Below, piece by piece: positions 13,890 to 31,885 of a stretch of DNA of 64,000 bases. Origin of the DNA: Acanthochromis polyacanthus (lineage: Eukaryota > Chordata > Actinopteri > Pomacentridae); contig NC_067115.1 in assembly GCF_021347895.1 (NCBI RefSeq), positions 11,308,064-11,372,063 on the forward strand, written 5' to 3'. The translations under genes were made by a program, and so were the position numbers. The notes under the pieces are model-generated. The model ran no database searches. It saw nothing but the letters and a program-made list of their open reading frames with translations, and was not told the origin of the DNA. The number at the start of each line of letters is the position of its first letter. The stretch's first letter is position 1.

Positions 13890-15025
13890 CAGGGGCGCCG
13901 CCAGGAATTTTGGGCCCCATGAAAAAAAATTAAATTGGGCCCCCTCTGTGCTGCTGCGCTACCGTTGTTACCACATCTCTAGGACCTAACTGTCCCATCA
14001 AAGCTTTACATGACTCTAATTAAAGGCTTGCAACTGTCTTTCTTCTTGTAGTTCTATACTAGTACTAGCAAGATTTACTACTGGTGATTTGTATCATCCA
14101 GTACAGACAAAAGGTTATTTGTTTATTAATAAATCATTTCATAATGCTCATGATGTGATAAAAAAAATAATTTGTTGGAATTTATGTCATTAATGAATAT
14201 TTCATTTTCTTTTTTGTAATGGTGAAAAGAGCAAGATTGACAGAAATCCTTACAGACTCCCTGCAATGATACTAACTGACATGCCAATGTCATTAACACA
14301 GTGTTGCTCACCTTCTTCACTGGGGCAGAGAGGGGTGATGGCATGGGGAGACTGGGGTGCTGCTGACTCATCATCATCTGCTGCTAAAAGGGGCAGGGGC
14401 AGTGATTTAATATGAATACCTTCCTAAACGTTTCCCTGCACTGACTAAATGTTGATAAAATGTAAGCTAACACTAATCTATAGCTAGTTGGTTCATTTCA
14501 CCATGGACATTAGCCTAAATCAACAGGCTAAATTCACAGACGACAGGCTACTCACCTTTCTTATTGAAAAACTGGCTCAGAGATCGTACGCCTTTCTTTT
14601 CTCTCTCCTCTCTCTCTTTCCTTTCCTTCCTCTTCTGGTAACCAGTTTTTTGTTTTTTTGACAACATTGTGGCCACACAGCAGCGACGTCTGTTTGGCGC
14701 ATCTCCTGTCTGATTGCAATTAAGCACCGTTAGTGAGTGACGCTAAAGCGGACCAAACCATTTCACGCAGATACAGGGGGGTGGTCAGTCAATATAGATA
14801 TTTACTTTTTGTCAATGGATATTCAACTTCTAGTGCAATAAAAACATAGCGAATATGAACTGTATTATATTTGAAACACACAATAGTAAAATACTGCGCT
14901 TAATATTAAGTTTAATCATTTAATTTTTTTCTACATATTTTTTGGGGGCCCTGTCATCCATGGGCTCCTGTCATCCATGGGCCCTTCGAATTGTCCTAAC
15001 TTTTCACCCCTATACTGCGCCCCTG
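13890..15025 (-). mobile_element. Non-autonomous hAT element with remnant transposase exons
   Basis: A 1136-bp unit bounded by CAGGGGCG on the left and CGCCCCTG on the right, a terminus common to hAT transposons in animals. Both ends also carry GGGCCCC blocks inside the termini. The immediate flanks share only GGTG (13886-13889 and 15026-15029), so the expected 8-bp target duplication is not intact. Inside, on the minus strand, are two exon-like segments with matching splice sites and phases (separate entry). The rest of the transposase, including the catalytic core and the dimerisation region, is missing, so this is an internally deleted copy. A 15-bp direct duplication (CTGTCATCCATGGGC) lies near 14952-14983. 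Confidence 0.7.
14312..14667 (-). pseudogene. First two exons of a hAT transposase gene
   Basis: Reading the minus strand from an ATG at 14667, exon 1 gives a 37-residue highly basic start (MLSKKQKTGYQKRKERKERE..., ending SLSQFFNKK) and stops at a GTGAG donor (14555-14551). A pyrimidine-rich tract ending in TTTTAG is followed by exon 2 (about 14384-14312), which reads ADDDESAAPQSPHAITPLCP... and ends at another GTGAGC donor. Both introns fall in phase 1, so the exons join cleanly. A basic K/R/E-rich start followed by a serine/proline-rich acidic linker is typical of hAT transposases related to ZMYM-type genes. Nothing resembling exon 3 is present. The call rests on my own translation and on family resemblance. 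Confidence 0.55.
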
Positions 15026-15761
15026 GGTGTATGCGTGGTTGTTGCCCTAGAGACCGCACTATTCTACATAAAAAGATCACTGTTGCATATTCAGCTGATC
15101 TGTCCCAAGGGGGTCATTAAAAAGCATGTTTCGAAGGAGCCAGCAATCTCATACTGCTGTTAATGAGCTATGGTTATGGCTTTATTAAAGCTAACACTTG
15201 TTAGCCAGTATTTATGTGGACATCCTTATGGAGGTTTTAAAAAAGTGAATAAAAGAGAACAGTGAAGGGAGTTCTGTTACTTTGCTCCTTGTATCTCTGT
15301 AAACTGGTTTAGTGGCACACAGAGGTAAATTCGTACACATTCACTCAGCTCACTGCCAATCAGTTATGACAGACTTCTGAATATGCAGTGTGCATTAACT
15401 GTTCGGTGTCAGTACCAACCCTGATATTTTGGGAACGGATATGTGCTGCCAACCTCATAAGTGATATCAGACACTTGACAGCATTGTAATTCAGTGTGAT
15501 GGGAAGCTAGCCATCCGCCGACCAGTGACAGAGCTGTAATTGTGGTGCAGCAGCTGAAAGCCTGTTGACAACAGTTTCCATGCATTAGTGAGAACCACTG
15601 TACTTTAGTTCCATTAAAACAATGTCTCTCCAGCCACTTGTGAGCTAACAGGCACTATATTTTGAATGTGATATAATGAAATTATAAAAGACAGCCTCCT
15701 AATGATGCACTGACATACTGGTGGCATGCATATGTCATTATACATGCATACAATACATATA
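15026..15761. other. Noncoding, no feature seen
   Basis: Unique-looking sequence between the hAT element and the next Tc1-like element. Confidence 0.5.
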
Positions 15762-16651
15762 TATCAAGCATAACATTATGACCACCTGCCTAATATTGTG
15801 TTGGCCCCTCTTTTGCTGCAAAAAACAGCTCTGACCTGTTGAGGCACGGACTTCACTAGACTCCTGAAGTTGTGCTGTGGAATTTGGCACCAAGATGTTA
15901 GCAACAGATTAAGTCCTGTAAGTTGTGAGGTGGGGCTCCATGGATCGGACTTGTATATCCAGCAGATCCCACAGATGCTCGATTGGATGGGGATCTGGGG
16001 AATTTGGAGGCCAAATGAACACCCCAAACTTGTTATTGTACTCCTCAAACAATTCCTGAACAATTGTTGCTTTGTGGCATGGCGCATTATCCTGCTGAAA
16101 GAGGCCAATGCCATCATGGAATACTGTTTCCATGAAAGATTGTACATGGTCTGCAACAATGCTTAGATAGGTGATACATGTTAAAGTAACATCCATATGG
16201 ATAGCAGGACCCAAGGTTTCCCAGCAGAACATTGCTTAAAGCATCACATTGCCACCGCCGGCTTGCCATCTTCCCATCTTCCCATCTTCCCATAGTGCAT
16301 CCTGGTGCCATATGTTCCCCAGATAAGCGACGTTCAGGCACACGGCCTTCCAGAAAACCTGATTCGTGAGACCAGACTACCTTCTCTCATTGCTCCGTGG
16401 TCTAGTTCTGATGCTCACATGCCCATTGTTGGCGCTTTTGACAGTGCACATGGGTCAGCAGGGGCACCCTGACTGGTTTGTGGCGATGCAGCCCCATATG
16501 CAACAAACTGCGATGCACTGTTTATTCTGACACCTTTCTGTCAGAACCAGCATTAACTTCTTCAACAATCTGAGCAACAGTAGCTCTGGCCGGCCTTCAC
16601 TCCCCACGTGCATCAATGAGCCTTGGCCTGCCATAACCATGTCACGAGTTC

Positions 16652-16822
16652 CTCAGTGGGGAGCCGTCAGCATCTGGGGCCAGGACATAGGCCTAATGGC
16701 CCTGGAACTAGCTGGCCTGTTCGGCCTGCTGCTGCCCCGGGTGCGGGCGGCTCTAAATGATGGTGTTTCCTCTATGTGGTGCATCTGCTCTCAGCCAACT
16801 AACACTATTATTTCTGTTATAA

Positions 16823-16863
<41 letters not shown>

Positions 16864-17056
16864 GCTGTGTGACTGTGTGACTGTGTGTGTATGTCTGTGT
16901 GTTCATAGGAAGTATGATGTGGGGCAGGATTTGGGAGGGATGTGGGGCATTGTCTTTTTATTGTTTGTTATTGTTTGTTTTTAACTTGTTAAGCACTTTG
17001 TGTTACTTTTTGTATGAAAAGTGCTATAGAAATAAACTTTGATTGATTGATTGACT
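16652..17056 (+). mobile_element. L2-like LINE 3' tail inserted in the Tc1 element
   Basis: The plus strand ends AAGTGCTATAGAAATAAACT followed by (TTGA)n, the usual 3' end of fish L2-like LINEs, which lack a poly(A) tail. The host sequence AGTTC is present on both sides (16647-16651 and 17057-17061), consistent with a short target-site duplication. Only 405 bp remain, so this is a 5'-truncated copy, as expected from target-primed reverse transcription. It contains no coding sequence that I can assign. It must be younger than the Tc1-like element it interrupts. Confidence 0.75.
16825..16862. repeat. (GT)n microsatellite inside the LINE tail
   Basis: About 18 GT units, followed to about 16900 by imperfect GTGACTGT repeats. 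Confidence 0.95.
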
Positions 17057-17210
17057 AGTTCACCACTGTGCCTTCGCTGAACCTCTTTTTGATAGACACT
17101 GACCACTGCAGACTGGGAAGACCCCACAAGAACTGCACTTTTGGAGATGCTCTGACCGTCTAGCCATCACAAACTCACCCTTGTCAAACTCGCTCAGGAC
17201 AAAATGTATA

Positions 17211-19085
17211 TATGCATACATCCGCATATGTATATATATATATGACACTCAGAAATTCAGCTAACCAATTTATCTGATCTGCTTTTTTCCCATTTGCATC
17301 ATCTAACATGTACAGTTTAAGAGTCATTTTTTATTTATTTTTTTCCCCCACTGCTTTTGTGTGATGTGAATGATTTTGAATTTAAGCCCCCAGGTGACTT
17401 CAACAGCACAATGAAAGCATATGGTAAACTCATGAAGCGTTCTCTTGTTTTTATCAGGTTCCATGTTGGCAGCGCATATCTCTTACCCTGCTGCACTCTT
17501 CCTTTTGATCGTCTTTCTCTTCCTACCTGTGTGTTTGTTGTTTCGGTGCGCTGAGTTTCAGACTTTCCTCTTTGGGGAAACGAACACAAGAAAGAAACAT
17601 CTGGTGGGGTCATCTCAACCTGTTGTGCAGCCCACAGGGTGCTCACTAACATTTTTTTTCCCCACACAAACTGCTTTTACCATAAACCAAGCCAATAAAG
17701 ATAAATTGTAGTGAACTTTTCTTAAGTCTGAGTCAACATATTTGGCTAAATAATGTATTCAATTTTCTCAGTTTATGTATCCTCCTTTAATAATCACTAT
17801 GTAAGCAATTTACCATCCTTCCAGTGAACCCATTGCCTGAATCTGCAGACTTATTGGCTTGCACACATTGTTTGCTTTGGTAGAATTTCTAAACAGAGAC
17901 AGTATGGAGACAATTACATGTTATTTATTATTAAAACAGTTCTGAATTCTACTTTGAGGATATTGGCTTGTGACAGAGATATTTCCTGTTCAATCACATG
18001 TTTGCTTCACTTGGTCAGTGCGATTAGGAAGGAAAAAACCTTTGAGACTGTCCACCTGGGAGGCATCAAGGAGATGCTGATCTCTTCAGCAGTCAATTTT
18101 ACTGCTGCCACGAAGGCTCGCCTCACCGACAAAACAGAGCAGGGCCACAGAAGCTGAAATGTTTTCATCCCAGCCCCGGCATGTTTTCCTCGTTGTCAGA
18201 GGCAGCTTGGGTCGGGATCGGGGTCAGGTGGACAGGGCTCGGGAGAGAAACCTGCCATGCTCATCACATCTGCAATTATCCGCATCCACTGAAGACTGGC
18301 CCTGACGGAGCTGTGTTTTGTGCTTACACCAAATGGCAGTCTTCTTGCTTGGCAGTCCACACAAGCCAGCAGATCTTCTATGCCAGAGGCAGCAGGCTCC
18401 ACATGGAGAGAGATAAAAAACCTGCCTTGTGGAGAGTCTACCACAGTGGACATTAGAGCTACACTTGACTCAGAATGTTGTCAGTCAAATCTGCTTTGGT
18501 TTTTCAGTGCAAAATTTTGTTTTTTCCTTGTTTTTTCTTCATTTTGATGATCAGACAGGCAGAAAATCCATTAGCAAAAGGTTCAGTGATGATTTTGGCC
18601 TCAGTAATATCGTCAAATGCAGCAAGGGTTAAGGGAACACATTTTTTCAGCTACATATGATGCATGGTATGAATTGCGGTGTGGTTTTAATTGCTGGCAT
18701 ATAATATGGATTTGTCAGAATACTGACACAGATAGCACACATATTTCAGTATTAAACTCTTACAGCTCAGTGTATATTTGACTACCAACATTAAAACACG
18801 AGTAAATGAATAAACAAATGAGACAGTTTATTAAAAAAAACTAATGTGAACAGTCAAAGTTGGCCATTTTTGATGTCTTGAATAATAGCGTTTTACACTT
18901 GGTTAGGGTTATCATTCAAAAGTTTGATGTGCCACCAGTCCTAGGGACATGCCCATGGTGTACTTTACCAACTACTCCAGCTCAGGTTTTAAGTTTTCTA
19001 ATCAGTCAACCTTCCAGTGACTCAGAAGCTATATTTGCTCCCTGTCCGGGATTTTAAAAGCTTTGAAAGACAGTGTTGTCCAATC
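17211..19085. other. Noncoding; GC-richer block at 18000-18460
   Basis: No gene that I can support. The stretch 18000-18460 has longer open frames on both strands (for example 18181-18456 plus) and less decay than its surroundings, but no recognised family. A run of four G-triplets with short spacers (about 18207-18241) could form a weak G-quadruplex. Confidence 0.45.
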
Positions 19086-19903
19086 ATGACATGGACCGGC
19101 ATCGTTAAAAGTAACTGCAAGGCCATCCAGAGACACGACCAGGCCTCTTCACAAGCCATGAATTAGGCCGACATCATGGAGGCTGAGGATTACGTCAAGG
19201 AGCAGCTCATCTGCAGAGAAGCTGAAGTCTCTCAGCTTAAACTGGAAAATGAAGGCTGGAATCCAAAAACCTTGAAGGAGAGCAAGACCGATAAGAAAAG
19301 GAGGCTCTGAAGAAGCAGGTTCAAGTCGTGGAGGACAGAAATAAAAGCCTGCAAGAGAAAGATGCCAAACTGCAGTTGGACAACAGTAAATTGGCAGAAA
19401 AGACCAAAGAGCTTGAAGATAAGATGCAACAAATGCAAATGCAACCCTCTAAGGAACACGTTACAAAGCTCCAGACAGAGAAGACATTGCTGAGTGACCA
19501 GGATCAGAGGAACTTCAACCAGATCAGGACTCTGGAGAGGAAGCTCGTGGAAGAAGCCTGGATCAATCAATAGATGGTGAAGAAAATCAACTTCCAGCAA
19601 ACAGATTGCCAGGAAGTCTGTCGAGTAGGTGGCATCAACGAGAGTCTCTCTGCGACGCTCTTCAACATCGAGGAGCAGCTGCTGTGTGCCAACAATGAAA
19701 TTCAGCGGAGAGAACAAACCTGGATGACCAAGTGGCAAACTGTGGAGAAGCTCAGGAAAGGCGTTGCCACGAGAGAACTAGAAGTGCAAGAGATGCTGAA
19801 GCAACAAAAACGGACGGACGACTTGAACAAAGACCTGCAGGAGAAAGTCAAACGGCTGGACGCAAACAATGTGGAGATGCAGGAGTCTATTGTGTCAAAG
19901 TAA
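19086..19903 (+). pseudogene. Unrecognised single-exon coiled-coil protein, broken
   Basis: From the ATG at 19086 one open reading path of about 270 codons can be followed with three breaks: a TAG after SSQAMN (19164-19166), a frameshift near 19290-19300 (the frame of KEALKKQVQVV resumes), and a TAG at 19571-19573 after EEAWINQ. It ends at a TAA near 19901. The composition is rich in Glu, Lys, Gln and Leu with heptad-like spacing, so most of it would form a coiled coil. Examples are EDKMQQMQMQ, RTLERKLVEE and TDDLNKDLQEKVKRLDAN. I cannot name the parent gene. No introns are visible, which fits a processed retrocopy, but no poly(A) tract follows. Sequence quality suggests it was coding until fairly recently. 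A long antisense open frame here is a shadow. Confidence 0.6.
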
Positions 19904-20060
19904 AGACAGATTTTTAACCAAATAATGCCAAATAATATACAATGTGAAAGGTCAAATTAGTGACTGTTTGAGTATTCACCCCATTCAAACTAGTGTGTGT
20001 GGTCAATCCAGCCAAATTAAGTCATTCCACATCGAAATAAAGAAACAAATAAGTTATCCA

Positions 20061-20350
20061 GAGAAGATTTAAATGTTGCATGAAATGCCACAAAATTCAT
20101 TCAGAATTAGTCAGAACCGCTCAAATATGACAAAAAGCTGTTCAAAATTGCTGAAATTTTGTCCAAATCGACTCAAAAAATTGGCAAAAATGATAGAAAT
20201 TTGTTTATAATGACTGAAATGTTGTCTAAAATAACTTGAAACTTCTCAAAAAAAAAAACCTTTTCAAAAGTACTAAAACTCTGTCCAAAATGACAAACAT
20301 CTGTCCAAAGTTGATCAAAAATTATCCAAAATAATTGGACGATTTCATCT
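20061..20350. repeat. Degenerate minisatellite of about 21-bp units
   Basis: About 10-13 diverged units of the form CTGTCCAAAATGACTSAAAA follow one another. Clear ones are CTGTCCAAAATGACAAACAT, CTGTCCAAAGTTGATCAAAA and TTGTCCAAATCGACTCAAAAA. Each has an A-tract at the same place. There is no coding signal. Confidence 0.7.
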
Positions 20351-20415
20351 CTGCTAAATGAAATTGTAGAATTGTAGAAACGGATTAATAAATTCAATCA
20401 ATAATCACAGAAATT

Positions 20416-20417
<2 letters not shown>

Positions 20418-20463
<46 letters not shown>

Positions 20464-20505
20464 GCGTGTGCGTGTGCGTGTGTGTGCGTGCGTGCGTGCG
20501 TGCAA
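20418..20505. repeat. (GT)n microsatellite grading into GTGC units
   Basis: About 40 bp of pure GT followed by GTGCGT and GCGT variants. Confidence 0.95.
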
Positions 20506-25954
<5,449 letters not shown>

Positions 25955-26005
25955 GGGCTGACGGAGAAAAGAGGGGGGGTCCCCCCAAGAGGCTCCGTCA
26001 GTCCC
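25955..26005. other. Compact inverted repeat with a G7-T-C6 centre
   Basis: Left arm GGGCTGACGGAG (25955-25966) pairs with right arm CTCCGTCAGTCCC (25993-26005) with one bulge. Between them lies a run of seven G, one T and six C. The unit would fold as a strong hairpin on either strand. No family is recognised. Confidence 0.6.
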
Positions 26006-26693
26006 CGACGCTCACACCTCATACGCATTCTCTTTCATGTGGACTATTAGCATCAGGTAATGCTGTAGCCCACTGCTTTGAAGTCAATGCAGATATCAAA
26101 GGATCAGGAAAAGACAGGAGAGGCGACATAGAGAAGTGTATTTAGATGTGACTAGTACACTGAATGTGAATGAACATGCTGCAGAGTGGAAACTGCACAG
26201 ACGCAGCATTAATATCACCGCTGACAGATTGCTACTCGCAACAATCATCTCATTAACATTTTGCAGAATAAATAAATCTTTATTCTATTTGTATTAGGGA
26301 GGCTTTTTTTTTAATGGCACATGTGATTTGCTGGCACGGACTGACATTACAGGCATCACCAGATGACTGTATTTTCTTCCCTGTGTCAGTGGGAAGCAAA
26401 TGTGGATGGAGAAGTTGTGTGAACATGTCAGACATACTGTTTGCCTGTGGGAATGTTAACCCGCCAGTAGTGCATATTCTCGTTGCTAAAAGGAGGCTCA
26501 TGACCCAGCTCTCCAGACGTGTTTCTCACACACCACTTTGTGCTAAGACTCGTCTCTGAGTGGTGAGCTTCAATCCGGAGCAGTCCAAGCAGCACAGGCG
26601 CTGCAGGGGAGGGGTGCTTTAGCTGAAGTGCTTCCACCCTGCTATGTTAATCCTGCGCCTGCAAAGAGATGGAGAATAACAGAGAGCAGTGTG
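26006..26693. other. Noncoding, no feature seen
   Basis: Unique DNA. A GC-richer part at 26555-26640 has no supported reading frame. Confidence 0.45.
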
Positions 26694-26718
26694 TGAGAGA
26701 GAGAGAGAGAGAGAGAGA
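26694..26718. repeat. (GA)n microsatellite
   Basis: Twelve GA units. Confidence 0.95.
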
Positions 26719-29689
26719 CCAGGGGCTTGCATGTAACCAAGGAAGGGTCTGCAGGTTCAGCCAAGTGTGAACACCGGATATGTGAGGTACTGGAAAGAAG
26801 CCTGATACCCACCTACCCAGGGCCTTTGTGTGTACATATGTACAAATATACACACATGCACACATTCAGCTATAGAGGCAGGTGGCATGCAGGGCCACTC
26901 AAAGCCTTATTTGAGTCAGAGGTAATGGTCAGAACAAGACTTAGTTTGGAGTCACCGTCCATTTGCTAACTTGTACATTAAACATTTACTCATTACTCTA
27001 TTTGAGTGTTCAGATTGTAACAATGAGTATATGCTCTATTGACACCTTTACCGTCAGGAACACTACTTGTAGTATTTACACTCAATAAAATACAGTTATG
27101 TAATAATGTAACTGAAGTTTTGAGTGTTTAATGTTAGGACAGCAGCAACTATTTTCCTAGTTTTCTTGCTCAACCAAACAATCCCCTGAACCCCAAAACC
27201 TGCTATTGGGACTGACAGACATGTTGTCTCATAAAAACAAGTTTCAAATGACACTGTATATGAGAGCCAGAAACTTTTAAAACAGGATAAATCATTAGAT
27301 TTTAAATCAAAAATAAATAGTTTGCCCTATCCCAATTCTATAAATAACAATAAAAAGTTCTGCACTCCTCAACACAACAATCAGCAGTTGCATGCCAAAT
27401 GTTCAGTGTCTTTGGACGTACTAGGCTAAACTGCACATTTTTTTTCCAGTATTAATTACACCTGTGGGAAGATGGAAAACTGCAACATATTTGTTCCTTG
27501 TCTCGCTTTAAAAAATAATAATACAAATTGTCGAATAATAAATCCAAAACATTCAACTTTAATTTTTTTTCTTCTTTAAATAGGATTTATGGCATTGTAG
27601 CTTTGTTATACTGCACAGTAGGCAGTATTGAGTTTATTGTGCTTCTAGCTGTGGTTGTCCTGTTTCCATAGACTTGCAAGATTTTATAATGTAGTGAAAA
27701 ATGAGCCTACAATGAGTAAAAATAATGTGATGAAAGAAAATAAATAACTAAAACTGCTTGGAGTTCTGAAAGTTAACAGCTTGGTCAATAAAATGACAGA
27801 AATAGTGGAAAATGGTAGGTTAATGTATTCAAATTTCTTGGTTTGTCGAACCATTAGTCCAATTATCAGAAAATCCTTGCAATTCAGATGCTAAAGAAAG
27901 AGTGTTTGCTTTGAAGAAATAACAAATAATATAAGAGACCTGTTGATGCACAAACTCTTGTTGAGCAAATGTGCTTTAACACTAAATGGTCCAGAATTCT
28001 GGGGTCAGAAAATGGTGTATGTTACTATAGTCTAGTTACTTTGTCAGAAACATTGGTTGGTGTTCTCTTATATATTAACTGCTAGCACAGCTACTCAAAT
28101 CCGCATTTCCTACTAAACAGTTTCATCGTTTCATAAGCAAACTTCATCCGACTTCATACCACAACGATGGTGAGTAGTTTTCACACAACAGCTGAGCTCA
28201 GTATAGTCTGATACACTGTGAAGTTGGAGGTTTGCGACCATGTGTTTTGCAGCTGTTCATCTAACAGCTCAGTGTCCCTGCTTCTTCTGCTACACCCACA
28301 AAAAATTTCAAAGTTGTGAGAAAAGCAAAGGTGAAGTGTTGTCTGGCTTTGTGATATTCAGCATATTTCCAATTCCTGGGACCGCTTCACAATGAAGGTC
28401 GCCCCTTGTTCAGCCATTTAAATGTGAACTAGTGGCAATAAGAAATGTTGAATTAGCATTAGTAGCACAACTTTGTGTATTAAGACACAGTTTCTGATAC
28501 AGTGAGCTAACGATAGAATGCAAATTGTCTGTCTGTCTGTCTGTCTAAATTATTGCCTTGGAAATAGCATGTTAGTTATGTTACAACTATAAACTCTAAG
28601 AAACAATTTTTTCAACATTTGATAAAAATGTGATAATTTGAAGCAAATGATGGTAAAGTTTGCCTTTACTCAAAAGTGCTCTGCCAAGAGAAAAACAGTT
28701 TTTTTTTCATGACAAATGGAAAATAAATTAACTTTAAATACTGTCCTTGTGATGAAGGATTAGAAGTTTGAGGACTTTAGTGACTGTTGTGTGCTGTTCT
28801 ATTTCTTTGAACAGAGGTTTTGTTGAGATTTTAATTCATATTCATATTGCACATTATAAATTGTGGATGTATGCTATAATGTCTGATCTTTCATGTGTTT
28901 AGAAATTCCACTGCAGCGCTCCCACAGACATTACTCCAATTGTTCAATCGCTTAAATTAATAAAGATGATTGGGGTCAAGAGTTCCCTCCTCGGCCACTG
29001 GATATGAATGTGTATGAGACACTGAGCATTGAATGTCTATCTGCTTTTTTTTTTTTAACTGCACTCTGTAAACAAACACGCAGAGAATCCTTTAGATGAT
29101 TGTGATGTTAACCACAGCTGCATTAAAGCAATGAGTCATTCACCAAAAGCTGCAATTATTGGTATTAAACCCTAGTGCACGTAACCCTTCCGCAGAGTGC
29201 GTCGACAAGTCAACCATTCATCTCAGGAAACAATGCGAGCTTGCACACACTGTGTATAATTCAAGTGGTCCACTTGTAGCACTCGGAGGGGAAAAAAAAC
29301 ATGAACAAATGGTGTATTAAAAAAATAACAACAATTGCAGAGCATTAGTGCTAAAAAGAAGCACAGTGACTTTGACTATACGATAAAAACAACACAAATG
29401 AAATGGATTTTATGCGGCAGCCTTTGCACTCTTTCTCTGTGTTTCGCTCGTGCCCTGAAGACCCCGCCCCACCTCCGAAAAATGTTTTAGTTAAAGTGAT
29501 ATTAGGCGAGAAGCGAGTGTGGGCGGTGATTTTTGGTTAAATGTGGGGGTAATCAGCTTAATGCAGAGTTAAAGGGCTGATGGGACTCTGGCCAAATCTC
29601 TGGGCTATTAAAGTCGCACCATGTCCCCGGCAGTGACCTCATCCTCGGCTTTAATTATGGCAATAGTGTCTATCTCCTTTGGCTCCTCT
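26719..29689. other. 3 kb of noncoding DNA
   Basis: AT-rich unique sequence without long open frames from 26970 to 29620. It holds a small (GTCT)n run at about 28526-28547. The part 29400-29680 is less AT-rich and may be a conserved noncoding element. Confidence 0.5.
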
Positions 29690-30100
29690 ATTTCAGTCCC
29701 TCTCTCTCTCTCTCTCTCTCTTTGTTGGACTCACTTGTTCTCACTCCATCTCTCACTTTTACTTCCTCTGCAGCCCTCTGCTGTTCAACGTTCCTCCTTG
29801 TTCCAGACTGTCGTAAACCTCATTTATCCTCCCACAGCACTCGCTTTCTTACCGTCACTTGCAGATGTTCCTTCTCCTCCCTCCTCATCCTTTGCCCTCA
29901 TGTTATATCTGATCCTTCCTTCCCTTTTCTCCACCCCGCTCCCTCTGTTTTCTCCTTCTGTTCCATCCTCCCCTTTTAAATGTACAGTACTTCCTCCCAC
30001 CGCCTTTTTTTCCCCACTCTTCCATCAAGTCTTTTTTTTTTCTCCTCTCCTTCCTGCCCTCCTCCTGTGCTTTGCTATGTCTGTCATTTCTGTCAGCACA
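29690..30100. repeat. 400-bp polypyrimidine-biased tract
   Basis: The plus strand is strongly enriched in C and T, beginning with a perfect CT run at 29700-29721 and continuing as CTCC/TTCC-rich sequence. It creates a long false open frame of serine, leucine, proline and phenylalanine codons. Confidence 0.75.

Positions 30101-31885
<1,785 letters not shown>

Larger units (their letters stand above)
15870..17200 (-). pseudogene. Tc1-like DD34E transposase, broken
   Basis: Tc1 transposases cut and paste their own element using three acidic residues. Reading the minus strand: the start of the DNA-binding domain is at about 17200-17060 (LSEFDKGEFVMARR), then the 405-bp insertion, then the catalytic domain. 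The second Asp lies in QQDNAPCHKA and the Glu in NSPDPHPIEHLWD, both at about 15950-16100, with normal spacing. The first catalytic Asp, normally in a VWSDE-type motif, is replaced by His: VWSHESG at about 16378-16358. An 8-bp tandem expansion (ATCTTCCC units near 16267-16292) and several frameshifts add to the damage. The gene is certainly inactive. Confidence 0.85.
15762..17210 (-). mobile_element. Tc1-like element, nearly full length, with nested insertion
   Basis: The left end carries a Tc1-type terminus (CATAACATTATGACCACCTG at 15769). The transposase gene follows on the minus strand, with the catalytic part to the left and the DNA-binding part to the right. The right terminal repeat is missing, with sequence similarity lost at about 17205. 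A LINE-tail insertion splits the unit at 16652-17056. Removing it would leave about 1.04 kb, somewhat short for a complete Tc1-like element. The sequence agrees closely with a Tc1-like family that I know from many fish. Confidence 0.88.

Noticed and set aside
18181..18456. 91-codon plus-strand open frame
   Set aside because: No recognisable domain, a competing frame on the other strand, and no splice signals that join it to anything. Kept only as an unexplained GC-richer block.
19232..19738. 168-codon minus-strand open frame, the longest in the window
   Set aside because: It is the antisense shadow of the coiled-coil pseudogene. Its leucine/phenylalanine-rich composition is what Lys/Glu codons give on the other strand.
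26694..26718. Possible regulatory GAGA tract
   Set aside because: A plain (GA)12 microsatellite in unique DNA; nothing supports a GAGA-factor role.
28526..28547. Short (GTCT)n run as a transposon end
   Set aside because: An isolated five-unit microsatellite with no recognisable element next to it.
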